Source: Brevibacillus choshinensis
GTDB lineage: Bacteria; Bacillota; Bacilli; Brevibacillales; Brevibacillaceae
Direction: 5' to 3'
Assembly (NCBI RefSeq): GCF_001420695.1
Contig: NZ_LJJB01000010.1
Coordinates: 734,131-798,130, forward strand
Length of the DNA stretch: 64,000 bases
The notes under the pieces were generated by a model. That model was given only the letters and a program-made list of their open reading frames with translations. It made no database searches and was not told where the DNA came from. Numbering within the stretch: position 1 is the stretch's first letter; each line of letters begins with the position of its first letter. Positions 35,371-44,387 of this stretch are shown here, one piece after another. A program made the position numbers and the translations under genes.

Positions 35371-35399
35371 TTGTTCCCTCCATCCAAGAGGTTTATAAT
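35371..35399 (+). promoter_or_regulatory. Sigma-A promoter of mqnE with long leader
   Basis: TTGTTC (35371-35376), exactly 17 bases, TATAAT (35394-35399). Transcription would start near 35406, leaving a leader of about 220 bases before the mqnE ATG at 35625. Apart from this promoter and leader, the 412-base gap 35213-35624 holds nothing recognised. Confidence 0.7.
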
Positions 35400-35624
35400 A
35401 TAGGTGCCTTGTTGCCCGATTTTTGCATTCTCTCGTCGATCGTTTAGGTCTCATTTTTACGCCTATCGCGACCGAAATGCAGCCGAATCTCCACTGAAGA
35501 AGCAGGGGGATCATCTTCATACATCAGAGACGACTCCAATCCCATGAACGTACACGATTGGGTAAAATTGGACGAACCTCACAAAAATTACACTTTATTT
35601 AATGAAAGAAAGGAAGTGTTTGGT

Positions 35625-36728
35625 ATGGCGCTTGAAACCATTGCCATCCAAGACAAATCGCTCGCCGGTATCGCAGAAAAAGTACAGCACGGCGAACGCC
35701 TCACTTTGGAAGACGGTGTTACTCTTTTCAATTCCCACGATCTGTTGACGATCGGCCAGCTCGCGAACCTCGTGAATCAGCGGAAGAATGGCAACAATGT
35801 GTATTTTGTACAAAATATGTACATTAACCCGACAAACGTCTGTGAAGCCCATTGCAAATTCTGTGGCTTCCGTCGTGACAAGGATGAAGACGGAGCTTAC
35901 ACTATGAGCACCGAAGAGTTGCTACACTACGTAGAAACTCGCTTCCATCCTGGGATTCGCGAATTCCACATCGTAGGCGGACACAATCAGCACATGCCTT
36001 TCGAGTATTACATCGACACGCTGCGTACATTGAAAAAAGCGTATCCAGATGTAACCATCAAATCGTATACCGGTGCTGAAATCGAGTTCTTCTCCCGTAT
36101 CTCTGGTCTTTCTATCGAAGGCGTGTTAAAAGAACTGATGAACGCTGGTCTGGAAAGCTTGACAGGCGGTGGTGCTGAAATCTTGACCGAGCGCTATCGG
36201 ATGAAAATGAGCCCGGAGAAAGCAAGCACAGACATGTACCTGCAAGTACACCGTACCGCTCATCAATTGGGGCTGAAAACACACTCCACCATGCTCTACG
36301 GTTCGATCGAGACTTTGGAAGAGCGCGTGATCCACATGATGCGTCTGCGCGAGCTGCAGGATGAAACCAACGGGTTCCTGGTCTTTATTCCACTCGCTGT
36401 ACAACCAATCAAAGCTAGTGCAGGTATCAAGCGCCGCAACTCCGCGATCGACGACTTGAAAACAATGGCGATCAGCCGTCTGATGATGGATAACTTCCAA
36501 CACATCAAAGCGTACTTCATTAATATTGGTACGCAATTGACTCAGCTGTCATTGACGATGGGGATGTCCGATGCTCACGGTACACTCGTGGAAGAGCGCA
36601 TCAGCCATGCTGCCGGTGCCCTGACTCAACAAGCTTTGACAGTCGATGAATTGGTTTGGCTGATCAAAGGTGCAGGCAAACGTGCTCTGGAACGCGACAC
36701 CTTCTACAATGTCGTAAAAGAACATTAA
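35625..36728 (+). CDS. mqnE: Aminofutalosine synthase
   Basis: Radical SAM enzyme of 367 residues, second step of the futalosine menaquinone pathway, condensing 3-[(1-carboxyvinyl)oxy]benzoate with SAM. The cluster motif is CEAHCKFCGF; family segments include NMYINPTNVC, EFHIVGGHNQ, LTGGGAEIL, SRLMMDNFQHIKAY and DAHGTLVEERI. MqnE is preferred over the related MqnC because of the GGGAEI and HGTLVEE segments. AAAGGAAG (35610-35617) selects ATG 35625; an earlier in-frame ATG at 35544 adds non-family sequence. No other mqn genes are in the window. Confidence 0.9.
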   Translation: MALETIAIQDKSLAGIAEKVQHGERLTLEDGVTLFNSHDLLTIGQLANLVNQRKNGNNVYFVQNMYINPTNVCEAHCKFCGFRRDKDEDGAYTMSTEELLHYVETRFHPGIREFHIVGGHNQHMPFEYYIDTLRTLKKAYPDVTIKSYTGAEIEFFSRISGLSIEGVLKELMNAGLESLTGGGAEILTERYRMKMSPEKASTDMYLQVHRTAHQLGLKTHSTMLYGSIETLEERVIHMMRLRELQDETNGFLVFIPLAVQPIKASAGIKRRNSAIDDLKTMAISRLMMDNFQHIKAYFINIGTQLTQLSLTMGMSDAHGTLVEERISHAAGALTQQALTVDELVWLIKGAGKRALERDTFYNVVKEH

Positions 36729-36751
36729 TTCCTTATCTCCATGTATAAATA

Positions 36752-36791
36752 AAAGAAGCTGGTGCCTCGACAAAGTGGCATCAGCTTCTTT
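36752..36791 (+). terminator. Terminator of mqnE
   Basis: AAAGAAGCTG and CAGCTTCTTT with an inner GTGCC/GGCAT stem and a following T-rich stretch. Confidence 0.85.
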
Positions 36792-36892
36792 CTATTTGGA
36801 CAATCCGTAATGGTACGTATTGTAGACTGTTCATTAATGATATTTCCATGTTTTTGAATGGATCGGGTTGAACATAGTAAAGAGAAGCTGCT

Positions 36893-37156
36893 TTACAGAG
36901 GAAAGTCCAAGTTCATCATTTCGTCTTCCTCACGCAGCTTGTTCTTGATCTTCGTTAACAGCTCTTCGGCGGTCTCGGCTTGCACCAGATTGCCATTGAC
37001 CAACGCAAACGGCTGCATATAACATTCGCCGCAATAACCCAAACAGCCATACTCCAGTACATCGACGTCCAGCTCCGGATCGTTTTCCAGCGCATCTACG
37101 ACGGATTGGGTATAGGAAGAAACGTTGCTCGCACAAAATTCTACTAAAGGCTTCAT
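36893..37156 (-). CDS. yuzB: DUF1450 family protein YuzB
   Basis: An 87-residue protein with PLVEFCASN at the N-terminus and YGCLGYCGECYMQPFALVNG, matching DUF1450/YuzB, whose cysteines suggest a thioredoxin-like 2Fe-2S or redox site. The position next to the YutJ-like gene matches B. subtilis. Function unknown. Confidence 0.87.
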   Translation of the reverse strand: MKPLVEFCASNVSSYTQSVVDALENDPELDVDVLEYGCLGYCGECYMQPFALVNGNLVQAETAEELLTKIKNKLREEDEMMNLDFPL

Positions 37157-37329
37157 CTATCTTCACCTACCGATAATTTCGACATCGTCACGTCCTTTAT
37201 TGTACCGCGTCTGCTGTAAAAATCCAGCGGAGAAAACGGGAAAAAGATTCTGCTTGCATTTTTGGCGAAAGAGACTAAAAATAGAATGGGTGCTGTATAA
37301 AACGGACAGAAGAAAGGACTAGACCTTCT

Positions 37330-38397
37330 ATGAAACGACTTGTGATCCTTGGTGGAGGATACGGGGGTCTTCGTATTATTGAGCGAGTCCTGTCCCCTGA
37401 ATTACCAGACGACGTGTTTATTACCCTCGTAGACAGGATGCCGTTTCACGGCTTGAAAACAGAGTACTATGCTCTGGCTGCAGGGACAACACCGGAATCT
37501 CACTTGCGAGTCACTTTTCCCAATGATCCTCGCCTGACGATCAAATACGGGGAAATTTCCGGATTGGATATGGACGAGCAGGTAGTTAATTTTTCCAATG
37601 GGGACACCATTTCCTACGACTGGCTCGTAATTGGCTTGGGCTGTGAGGACCGTTACCACGATATCCCTGGTGCTGAGCAGTATACTTGCTCGATTCAATC
37701 CATGGGAGCGACCCGCAGCACTTATTCGGCCATTAATAATGTGAATCCGTACGGTACAGTTACTGTTGTGGGTGGAGGACTGAGTGGCGTAGAAATGGCT
37801 GCTGAGTTGCGTGAGAGTCGCCCAGACCTGAACGTACGCATTGTAGACCGCGGGCAAAGTATTCTAAGCCCATTCCCGAAAAAACTGCAGGAGTATGCTT
37901 CTCAATGGTTCATCGAGCATGAAGTACAGCTCGTCTCCATGGCTTGTGTAACCGGTATCGAGCCTGGTGTTGTGTACAACCACAACCAACCTGTGGAGAG
38001 CGATGTGATCGTATGGACGGCCGGTATCCAAGCGAACCGGATTGTGCGCTCACTACCGATCGAGACAGACAACATTGGACGCGCCAAATTGAATCAGTAT
38101 CATCAAATCCCATCCCATCCGAACGTCTACGTCGTGGGTGACTGTGCGAGCACCATTATCGCACCAAGCGCTCAAACGGCTGAGATACAGGGCGAACAAA
38201 TTGCCATGATGCTGAAGAAGGATATTAAAGGAGAGGACTATCCAACCTCCTTGCCAGCTCTCAAGCACAAAGGCTTCCTCGGTTCCCTCGGCAAAAAAGA
38301 AGGCTTTGCTAGCATGGGGAAAGTATCTCTGGTTGGTCAAATGGCTCGCGTCATCAAGAGCGGTCAGCTGTGGATGTACAAAAAGCATATGGGATAG
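37330..38397 (+). CDS. yutJ: NADH dehydrogenase-like flavoprotein YutJ
   Basis: FAD/NAD(P)-dependent oxidoreductase of 355 residues. Motifs: VILGGGYGGLRII (FAD), TVVGGGLSGVEMA (NAD(P)H), NVYVVGDCAST (FAD). It resembles type II NADH dehydrogenases but is shorter at the C-terminus. It ends at hairpin 38404-38434. Divergent from yuzB, as in B. subtilis. The physiological electron acceptor is unknown. Confidence 0.88.
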   Translation: MKRLVILGGGYGGLRIIERVLSPELPDDVFITLVDRMPFHGLKTEYYALAAGTTPESHLRVTFPNDPRLTIKYGEISGLDMDEQVVNFSNGDTISYDWLVIGLGCEDRYHDIPGAEQYTCSIQSMGATRSTYSAINNVNPYGTVTVVGGGLSGVEMAAELRESRPDLNVRIVDRGQSILSPFPKKLQEYASQWFIEHEVQLVSMACVTGIEPGVVYNHNQPVESDVIVWTAGIQANRIVRSLPIETDNIGRAKLNQYHQIPSHPNVYVVGDCASTIIAPSAQTAEIQGEQIAMMLKKDIKGEDYPTSLPALKHKGFLGSLGKKEGFASMGKVSLVGQMARVIKSGQLWMYKKHMG

Positions 38398-38403
38398 TGA
38401 ACC

Positions 38404-38434
38404 AAAACCTGTTGACCGTGGTCTAACAGGTTTT
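38404..38434 (+). terminator. Terminator of yutJ
   Basis: AAAACCTGTT and AACAGGTTTT, 10-bp stem, followed by CTTTTTG. Confidence 0.88.
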
Positions 38435-38518
38435 CTTTTTGTTCGAATCCTCTCCCCACAACCTTCCTTTCATTAGAAAAACTGGATAAGAATCTTATAA
38501 ATTCTTATCTGTACAAAA

Positions 38519-38550
38519 AGAAGTGCCCTTCTCGATGGAAGGACACTTCT
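38519..38550 (-). terminator. Terminator of the coiled-coil hypothetical gene
   Basis: Minus-strand AGAAGTG and CACTTCT arms with an inner CCTTC/GAAGG stem, followed by TTTTTG. The distal arm lies just beyond the stop at 38554. Confidence 0.8.
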
Positions 38551-38553
38551 CAA

Positions 38554-38895
38554 TCATCTCTTTTGGACTCGCACCACGGGTACCCTTTTCGTCTCGTAAG
38601 TGCCAGCCAGCACACGTTCATGAATGACATTTAGTTTGATCAGACTGGTGATTTTCCCGGTATCCGCTCTCGACAACAGTCGCCAGAGAGTAGGATCTGG
38701 CAATGCATTGTACAGCCGATCATCGTTGTACTCCCGACGCTCCTGATAGGAAATCGTCAGTTTGTAGGCCCCTTCCTCTAGGCTGTCCGTGTTTTGGCAG
38801 CTCTCCACCAGCTTGTTCCGCAAATCATTCAGCTCTTCCTCCACCCGTTTCTGTGTTTCCTTGAGTTCGTAATAACGGGCCAGATGCTCTTCCAT
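38554..38895 (-). CDS. Coiled-coil hypothetical protein, 113 residues
   Basis: N-terminal half is a charged coiled coil (RYYELKETQKRVEEELNDLR), C-terminal half globular. Start 38895 is set by AAAGGAGG; the longer frame to 39018 would include the terminator of the upstream gene. Family not recognised. Confidence 0.68.
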   Translation of the reverse strand: MEEHLARYYELKETQKRVEEELNDLRNKLVESCQNTDSLEEGAYKLTISYQERREYNDDRLYNALPDPTLWRLLSRADTGKITSLIKLNVIHERVLAGTYETKRVPVVRVQKR

Positions 38896-38976
38896 CCGCT
38901 CGTCCTCCTTTGGGGTTGGTCGCACCCATGAAGTATATGAGTTGGAAGAGGGCTGTAGAACGCTGCCGAAACATGA

Positions 38977-39009
38977 AACCCCCGCTCCATTCCTTCCAGA
39001 GCGAGGGTT
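38977..39009 (-). terminator. Terminator of the FG-GAP/VCBS-like gene
   Basis: Minus-strand AACCCTCGCT pairs with AGCGGGGGTT (one G-T pair), followed by TTC, immediately after the stop codon at 39022. Confidence 0.8.
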
Positions 39010-39021
39010 GATTTTCATGCT

Positions 39022-39915
39022 TTATTTCCCGATTTGGGTCTGAATCGCTTCACCTGGATGTTTGATCAGGAAGGTCGAGTACTCTACTTCCCACGGATTC
39101 CATTTTCCGTCTGCGCCAAAGCCCCAAACAGAGTTGATGTGGGAGACAGTGTCGGCGTTATTGATTCCTACGACGCGTTGTTCCCCCACCAGTTCAAACG
39201 TTCCGTTGCCATCCATGTCGATCGGAGTCAATGCACTGAACGGATAGGAATAGACAGACAAATCTTCTTTATTTGCTACCAGTTTCCCGGCTTGATCGTA
39301 CAGTTTGGCAGCTACATACAGATCCTTGTTCGCACTGACATCAAAAGTGAGCGATTTGTCGAGATGCTTCCCTTTTCCTTCCACTTTAAAACCATCCACG
39401 AAAGTTCCTTCGTATTTGATTCCTTCGTTTTCATCTTCGCCAAAAATAACTTTGGATTGTTTGTCTGCAAATGTCGCAATAACGTGTTCGTAGATGCCTC
39501 CACTGCCGCCTGTTGCGGTTTTTACAAAGGCGTCTGCTACATGATCACCTGTGAAGTCAACGAGTGTCAAAGTCCCTTCATAACCGCCCAGATCGCCTAA
39601 TTCTGTTTTGCTGTATGCTTTCGTTTTCCCATCTTGAACAACGATGTTCATGTTGGAAGCGAAAATGTCGTCTTGTTTTTCCTTGATGCCCAGCAAGTAG
39701 ACAGTATCTGCTACCTTGTCTCCGGTCACATCTGTCGATTTTTGGTCGATGACATAATAGTTTTTATCCATTTTCAATTCAGAAGCTGCGGCAAAAGGTT
39801 TGCCTACTTCGGTTTCTGCATGAGCGACCTTTGTATGGGAAGCTGCGAGACCGGAACCTCCGATTACTCCAGCAAGCAGTAGAAATGTAACAGGCTTCAT
39901 CCATTTTTTGTTCAT
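39022..39915 (-). CDS. Exported VCBS/FG-GAP-like repeat protein
   Basis: Secreted 297-residue protein: signal peptide of about 33 residues ending AHA, then at least three calcium-loop-like repeats, DVTGDKVADTVYLLG, DFTGDHVADAFV and PIDMDGNGTFELVG, as in VCBS/FG-GAP beta-propeller proteins. GGGGG lies before ATG 39915. Likely extracellular and calcium-dependent; function unknown. Confidence 0.8.
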   Translation of the reverse strand: MNKKWMKPVTFLLLAGVIGGSGLAASHTKVAHAETEVGKPFAAASELKMDKNYYVIDQKSTDVTGDKVADTVYLLGIKEKQDDIFASNMNIVVQDGKTKAYSKTELGDLGGYEGTLTLVDFTGDHVADAFVKTATGGSGGIYEHVIATFADKQSKVIFGEDENEGIKYEGTFVDGFKVEGKGKHLDKSLTFDVSANKDLYVAAKLYDQAGKLVANKEDLSVYSYPFSALTPIDMDGNGTFELVGEQRVVGINNADTVSHINSVWGFGADGKWNPWEVEYSTFLIKHPGEAIQTQIGK

Positions 39916-40037
39916 TGCGTTTTCCCCCTAGTAGTTGGTTACATTCACAACTATAGGACGAATCCGGTGAAATATCGTTACAAATGATTTACAGAGGGAT
40001 TACAAATTAGAAAAAGGCGGGAAAATTGAATGATTCT

Positions 40038-40460
40038 AACTGTAGTGGAGGAGAGGAAAAGGGAGAAAACGCTCCAGCTTCATAGGAACACCCATTTGGG
40101 GTCATCCCTGTCCGGCTCCAAAGATCTTCGCTTTTTCCCCTTTTTTCCTCGGCCAGCTTTGGCTCTCCCACTTGCCTTATTCTGCGGGCTTTCCAAGTAG
40201 TTTTTTTGAGAAAAATTCCACCCGGGAGAATGCCTACGAAGAACGAAAGCTTGGTTGTCCCTATCCCGTAGTTTTTGTGATACGTCCAACAAATTGGATG
40301 ACCTCGTTCTTCTTTTGTTTCAACGCCCTTCGAAGCTCAAACGATAGACAGAATAAGCTTTTTCCTTGAATATCTTATTACCTGATAAGTAGAAACCACT
40401 ACAGCTCGAAGGGGAAGCAGGTTTCCAGGCGGAGCGAAGATCGGAAACCTGCTTCCCCCC
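40038..40460. repeat. Dispersed structured repeat, long copy B
   Basis: Non-coding repeat whose reverse complement matches 58450-58944 over nearly its whole length, and whose first 85 bases match 24577-24660. Internal structure: arms at 40053-40070 and 40130-40150, the mini-hairpin GGAGAAAACGCTCC, and a perfect 16-bp stem GGGGAAGCAGGTTTCC (40411-40426 with 40443-40458). It occupies most of the 630-base gap 39916-40545. No transposase is encoded. Confidence 0.8.
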
Positions 40461-40502
40461 ACCTCCGCTAAGTTGGTATCACCATACCTTTTCTGTTTCC
40501 AA

Positions 40503-40536
40503 AAAAAACGATCAGACGAATGCTTCGCCTGACCGT
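40503..40536 (-). terminator. Terminator of the yuzD-like gene
   Basis: AAACG-TCAG-CGAA arms with their complement around TGC, followed on the minus strand by TTTTTTTT. Confidence 0.82.
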
Positions 40537-40545
40537 TTTCTATCA

Positions 40546-40884
40546 TTACGATTCGCTGTCCACGAGATCAGCCAATGGCCTCAATCCCATGCTTTCCAGC
40601 TTGGCGTAAATGTCTTTGAGCTTCGGATTTCCCTCACCGACAATTTCCCCGGAAATTACGACAAGTGGATACCATAGATCTTCCTCAACAATCCGTTCCG
40701 CCCAGTTTTTGTCATCGTCTGTCTGAGACTGTTGAAAGTCACTGTACAGGATGCGGATACTGTCGCTTCCATATTTGCGGGAGAGCGCTGCTTGCAGCCA
40801 TTCAGCTGTTTCCTTGGCAGACGGCAGATTGACGCAGCTCGCGCACAATTGCTCAGTCCCAAACACCTTGATTTCTACGCTCAT
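40546..40884 (-). CDS. yuzD: DUF1462 family thioredoxin-like protein YuzD
   Basis: A 112-residue protein with CASCVNLPSAKET (CxxC near the N-terminus) and ARIVEEDLWYPLVVI-type segment RIVEEDLWYPLVVI and GEGNPKLKDIYA, matching YuzD. The CxxC in a thioredoxin-like fold suggests a redox role. It lies 36 bases downstream of mccB in the same direction. Confidence 0.87.
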   Translation of the reverse strand: MSVEIKVFGTEQLCASCVNLPSAKETAEWLQAALSRKYGSDSIRILYSDFQQSQTDDDKNWAERIVEEDLWYPLVVISGEIVGEGNPKLKDIYAKLESMGLRPLADLVDSES

Positions 40885-40920
40885 GCTCCCGGCCTCCCCA
40901 TGTGGACTGTTCTCTCAACC

Positions 40921-42054
40921 TTAGGAGAGTGCTTGTTCCAGATCCTCGATCAAATCTTCTACATCCTCAATACCTACGGAAATGCGTACCAAGCCCTCCG
41001 TAATGCCCAGCTCAGCGCGACGCTCAACCGGAATGGAAGCATGAGTCATGCGTGCTGGTACGCTGATCAGACTTTCGACGGCCCCCAGAGATTCCGCCAG
41101 TGTGTAGAGCTTCACTTTGGACAGTACTTGGTCTGCACGCTCTGCGCTTCCAACATCAAAGGAAATCATACCGCCAAAGCCGCGAGCTTGTTTTTGAATC
41201 AGCTCGTGACCTGGATGGCTGGACAAACCAGGGTAGATAACACGCTCGATGTCGCTGCGTTCTGCGAGCCATTTCGCGAGAGTGCGCGCATTTTGCTCAT
41301 GCTCTTCCATACGGACACCCAGTGTTTTCATACCGCGCAGCAAAAGCCAGGAGTCTTGTGGACCGAGAATGCCTCCGATTGCATTTTGCACGAAATGCAG
41401 ATCTTCGCCCAGCTGTTCATCTTTGGCAACAACCAAGCCTGCCACGACGTCACTATGTCCGCCCAGATATTTGGTCGCACTATGGAACACGATGTCGGCC
41501 CCCAGATCGAGCGGGTTTTGCCAATACGGAGTCATAAACGTATTGTCGACTACCAAGAGCAAGCCCTTTGCTTTTGCAATGCCAGACAATGCGCTGATAT
41601 CATTTACTTTTAAGAGCGGATTAGTCGGAGTTTCCATAATGATTGCCTTCGTTTCGGGGCGCACGGCTGCCTCGACAGCTTGCAAATCATTGGTATCTAC
41701 GTACGTAGCTTCCAGACCGAGACGAGAAAATACGCGGGTAATGACACGGTACGTACCGCCGTAAACGTCGTCACCCACTACGAGATGATCCCCTTTGTTG
41801 AACAGCGAAAGGATCGTGGACAGTGCTGCCATACCGGATCCAAATGCAAAGCCACGAGCGCCACCTTCGAGCTCAGCGATGTACGTCTCCAGAGCATGGC
41901 GAGTCGGATTACCTGTACGGGAATACTCAAATCCTTTGTGCTTGCCGATCGCTTCCTGTTTGTAGGTGCTCACTTGATAAATCGGAACAGATACAGCTCC
42001 TGTGTGTGGATCTCCCTCGATACCGCCATGGATCAAACGCGTCTTGATACGCAT
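40921..42054 (-). CDS. mccB: Cystathionine gamma-lyase/homocysteine gamma-lyase
   Basis: PLP enzyme of the Cys/Met metabolism family, 377 residues, converting cystathionine to cysteine. PLP lysine in HSATKYLGGHSDVVAG; the SYSR-like site is EYSRTGNPTR. Start 42054 follows GGGAGG and lies one base after the mccA stop, so the two are translationally coupled. The pairing with mccA supports MccB rather than MetI, although cystathionine gamma-synthase activity cannot be excluded by sequence alone. Confidence 0.88.
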   Translation of the reverse strand: MRIKTRLIHGGIEGDPHTGAVSVPIYQVSTYKQEAIGKHKGFEYSRTGNPTRHALETYIAELEGGARGFAFGSGMAALSTILSLFNKGDHLVVGDDVYGGTYRVITRVFSRLGLEATYVDTNDLQAVEAAVRPETKAIIMETPTNPLLKVNDISALSGIAKAKGLLLVVDNTFMTPYWQNPLDLGADIVFHSATKYLGGHSDVVAGLVVAKDEQLGEDLHFVQNAIGGILGPQDSWLLLRGMKTLGVRMEEHEQNARTLAKWLAERSDIERVIYPGLSSHPGHELIQKQARGFGGMISFDVGSAERADQVLSKVKLYTLAESLGAVESLISVPARMTHASIPVERRAELGITEGLVRISVGIEDVEDLIEDLEQALS

Positions 42055-42055
42055 C

Positions 42056-42979
42056 TTAGATTCCTCCCTGATAGATTTTTTTGCTGAGATAGCGCTCGCT
42101 GCTGTCTGCAAACAGGATGACGATGTTGGTTCCTGGAGCGGCTTCCTTGGCTTCACGCAGGGCTGCTGCCATCGCTGCACCGGCGGAGCTTCCCACCAGC
42201 ATCCCTTCCTTGGCAGCCAGCTGCTTCACCAGATCGAATGCTTCTGTATCCATAATCGTGTGAATCGCGTCGAAATAGCTCGTGTCCATGAAAGGCGGCA
42301 AAAACTCCATGCCAATTCCTTCTGTTTTGTGCGGACCAGGTTCTCCGCCATTCACGATCGACCCTTCTGGCTCCACAATCACGGTCTTGACCGAAGGATT
42401 TTGTTCTTTCAAATAGCGGGCGACCCCCATGAACGTTCCGCCGGAGCCTGCACCAGCAACAAAAACGTTCACCGCACCATCCATCTGTTTCCAGATTTCA
42501 GGCCCTGTGGTCTTGTAATGAGCGTCTGGATTTGCAGGATTTGCAAACTGCTGCGGTACAAAAGAGCCTGGGATCGAAGCTGCCAATTCCTGTGCCTTCG
42601 CGATCGCTCCCTTGATGCCTTGCTCCGTCGGCGTATTGACCACTTCTGCCCCGAGGGCGCGCATCAGCTCCTGTTTTTCCTCAGAGAACTTTTCAGGCAC
42701 GCAAAAAATTACTTTATAACCTGTTCCTACAGCGGCCAACGCAACTCCGATTCCTGTATTCCCAGCCGTTGGTTCGATGATAGTCCCGCCTGGTTTCAGC
42801 TGTCCGTTTTCCTCTGCTGCGCGGATCAATTCCATGCCCAATCTGTCCTTGACGCTGCCGCCTGGATTGAAGTACTCCAGCTTGGCAAACAAGCGGACAC
42901 CCTCTGGCAAATCAAATTGTGTAATTTCTACGATGGGCGTGTTGCCAATCAATTCTTTTACATTGCCAAATACATTCAC
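42056..42979 (-). CDS. mccA: Cystathionine beta-synthase (O-acetylserine-dependent, MccA)
   Basis: Fold-type II PLP enzyme of 307 residues. PLP lysine in NPGGSVKDRLG, phosphate loop AGAGSGGTFMG, and substrate loop PTAGNTGIG (family form TSGNTG, here TAGNTG as in MccA). It condenses homocysteine with O-acetylserine in reverse transsulfuration. GTG 42979 follows AAGGAG. First gene of the mccA-mccB-yuzD unit. A plain cysteine synthase is less likely because of the TAGNTG variant and the mccB partner. Confidence 0.87.
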   Translation of the reverse strand: MNVFGNVKELIGNTPIVEITQFDLPEGVRLFAKLEYFNPGGSVKDRLGMELIRAAEENGQLKPGGTIIEPTAGNTGIGVALAAVGTGYKVIFCVPEKFSEEKQELMRALGAEVVNTPTEQGIKGAIAKAQELAASIPGSFVPQQFANPANPDAHYKTTGPEIWKQMDGAVNVFVAGAGSGGTFMGVARYLKEQNPSVKTVIVEPEGSIVNGGEPGPHKTEGIGMEFLPPFMDTSYFDAIHTIMDTEAFDLVKQLAAKEGMLVGSSAGAAMAAALREAKEAAPGTNIVILFADSSERYLSKKIYQGGI

Positions 42980-43166
42980 GTAAATCTTACTCCTTATGTT
43001 GAAGTACTTGCCGTTTCATTATAACATGTGGCTTAGACAAAAAGTCCATGCAAGGTGCACATCGCAAACACCTTCTTTGGAAAGTGTCAACAGGGCATGT
43101 AAGCCATGGATTTCTCACTCGTCTATGATTATAATAAAGGTGAGGTTGGAAAGGAGTGAATGTTTC

Positions 43167-43394
43167 ATGGATATAATGGATCAAGTACAAGAAGTTCTCG
43201 ATAAACTGCGTCCGTACCTGCAACGTGACGGTGGCGACGTACAACTCGTTGATGTGGAAGAAGGTATTGTGAAGCTGCGTCTGATGGGTGCATGCGGAAG
43301 CTGCCCTTCCTCTACCATCACCCTGAAAGCGGGTATCGAGCGCGCCCTGGTCGAAGAAATTCCAGGCATCAAAGAAGTACAACAAGTATTCTAA
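43167..43394 (+). CDS. yutI: NifU C-terminal-domain Fe-S scaffold/carrier (YutI)
   Basis: A 75-residue Nfu-type protein with the cluster-binding motif [21 protein letters not shown] 43167 follows AAGGAG (43151-43156). A -10 TATAAT lies at 43130-43135 with only a weak -35. B. subtilis YutI is longer at the N-terminus, but the conserved domain is complete here. It probably delivers Fe-S clusters. Confidence 0.92.
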   Translation: MDIMDQVQEVLDKLRPYLQRDGGDVQLVDVEEGIVKLRLMGACGSCPSSTITLKAGIERALVEEIPGIKEVQQVF

Positions 43395-43411
43395 TCAGGG
43401 TACCGACATGA

Positions 43412-43442
43412 AAGCAGCTACAGGTGAGACGTAGCTGCTTTT
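43412..43442 (+). terminator. Terminator of yutI
   Basis: AAAGCAGCTAC and GTAGCTGCTTT, 11-bp stem followed by TTTTTT. Confidence 0.92.
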
Positions 43443-43466
43443 TTTCATTCCCGCGAGTGGACACCC

Positions 43467-44387
43467 TTACTTTACGTTTCCCAACGCTTTTTCCAGAAAA
43501 TTGATGACACGCTCAGCGTATTCGTCAGGGACCAACGCATAGCTACGAACATGACCGGCGTGCGGGACGAGCCAGATGGAAGCTTTTTTGTCTGAAACCA
43601 ATGCCCGCAGCCGTTCGCTGTTGTCAAAAGGAATGGTGGAATCCCCTGTCCCATGGATAAAGAAGATCGGTTTCTTTGCCAGCTTCACGGCCAAATATGG
43701 CTTTACTTCACGCGGATTGGCTCCCAACAGAATCGGACACAGCGTCAAGATCAACCAGTTGAAGGGAAAACGGGGCAGGCCCGTCCATTGCGGCAAATTT
43801 TCTTGCAAGTATTCTCGTAGAGAGTAAAACGGAGAGTCTGCGACAATCGCCGCAATCCGCTCGTCCTTGCCCCCTACCAAGAGCGAGGTGGCCGCCCCCA
43901 TGGAAAAACCGATTAGCCCCATCTCCTGCCCAGGACGAGTAGTGGCAACGAAGTCGATCGCCCCTAGTAAGTCATGCTGCTCACGAAGTCCGATCGTCGT
44001 CAAGGATGGGCTTGAATGGCCAGCATTGCGAAAATCAAACATCAGCACATCGTAGCCGCCTGCCAAAAGCTTTGCGGCCAATGATAAGGCTGGGAGATGC
44101 GGTTCCAGACGGTTTTGACTGTACCCATGGGCAAAAATAAGTGTGCGTCTGTGTGGATCATACCCATTTTGTTCCGCTGAGAAATACCAGCCTGAAAGTG
44201 AAATCGCTCCTTCTCGACTGGGAAAGCTGACTTCCTCTGTATGTTTGATGCCAAAATCAGCAGGGACCATGTCTACCGCCTTGCGTGCCGGATGGGTCAG
44301 CTTCCACGTGACGTGAAAGGCAATACCGGAAGCGCAGAGTACAAACAACACCAAGAGTCCTGCAACACTCAGAAGGAAGGTGCTCAT
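43467..44387 (-). CDS. Membrane-anchored alpha/beta hydrolase
   Basis: A 306-residue alpha/beta-fold hydrolase with an N-terminal hydrophobic helix (residues 4-25). Nucleophile Ser in LIGFSMGAATS, oxyanion region FAHGYSQN, acid Asp in FIHGTGDSTIP, His in VPHAGHV. Similar to B. subtilis YqkD. Its ATG overlaps the upstream dehydrogenase stop by four bases (ATGA), so it is the third gene of a yutH-dehydrogenase-hydrolase operon. Confidence 0.85.
   Translation of the reverse strand: MSTFLLSVAGLLVLFVLCASGIAFHVTWKLTHPARKAVDMVPADFGIKHTEEVSFPSREGAISLSGWYFSAEQNGYDPHRRTLIFAHGYSQNRLEPHLPALSLAAKLLAGGYDVLMFDFRNAGHSSPSLTTIGLREQHDLLGAIDFVATTRPGQEMGLIGFSMGAATSLLVGGKDERIAAIVADSPFYSLREYLQENLPQWTGLPRFPFNWLILTLCPILLGANPREVKPYLAVKLAKKPIFFIHGTGDSTIPFDNSERLRALVSDKKASIWLVPHAGHVRSYALVPDEYAERVINFLEKALGNVK

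Noticed and set aside
35625-36728. MqnC (dehypoxanthine futalosine cyclase) instead of MqnE
   Set aside because: Segments GGGAEI and HGTLVEE and the order of motifs fit MqnE better.
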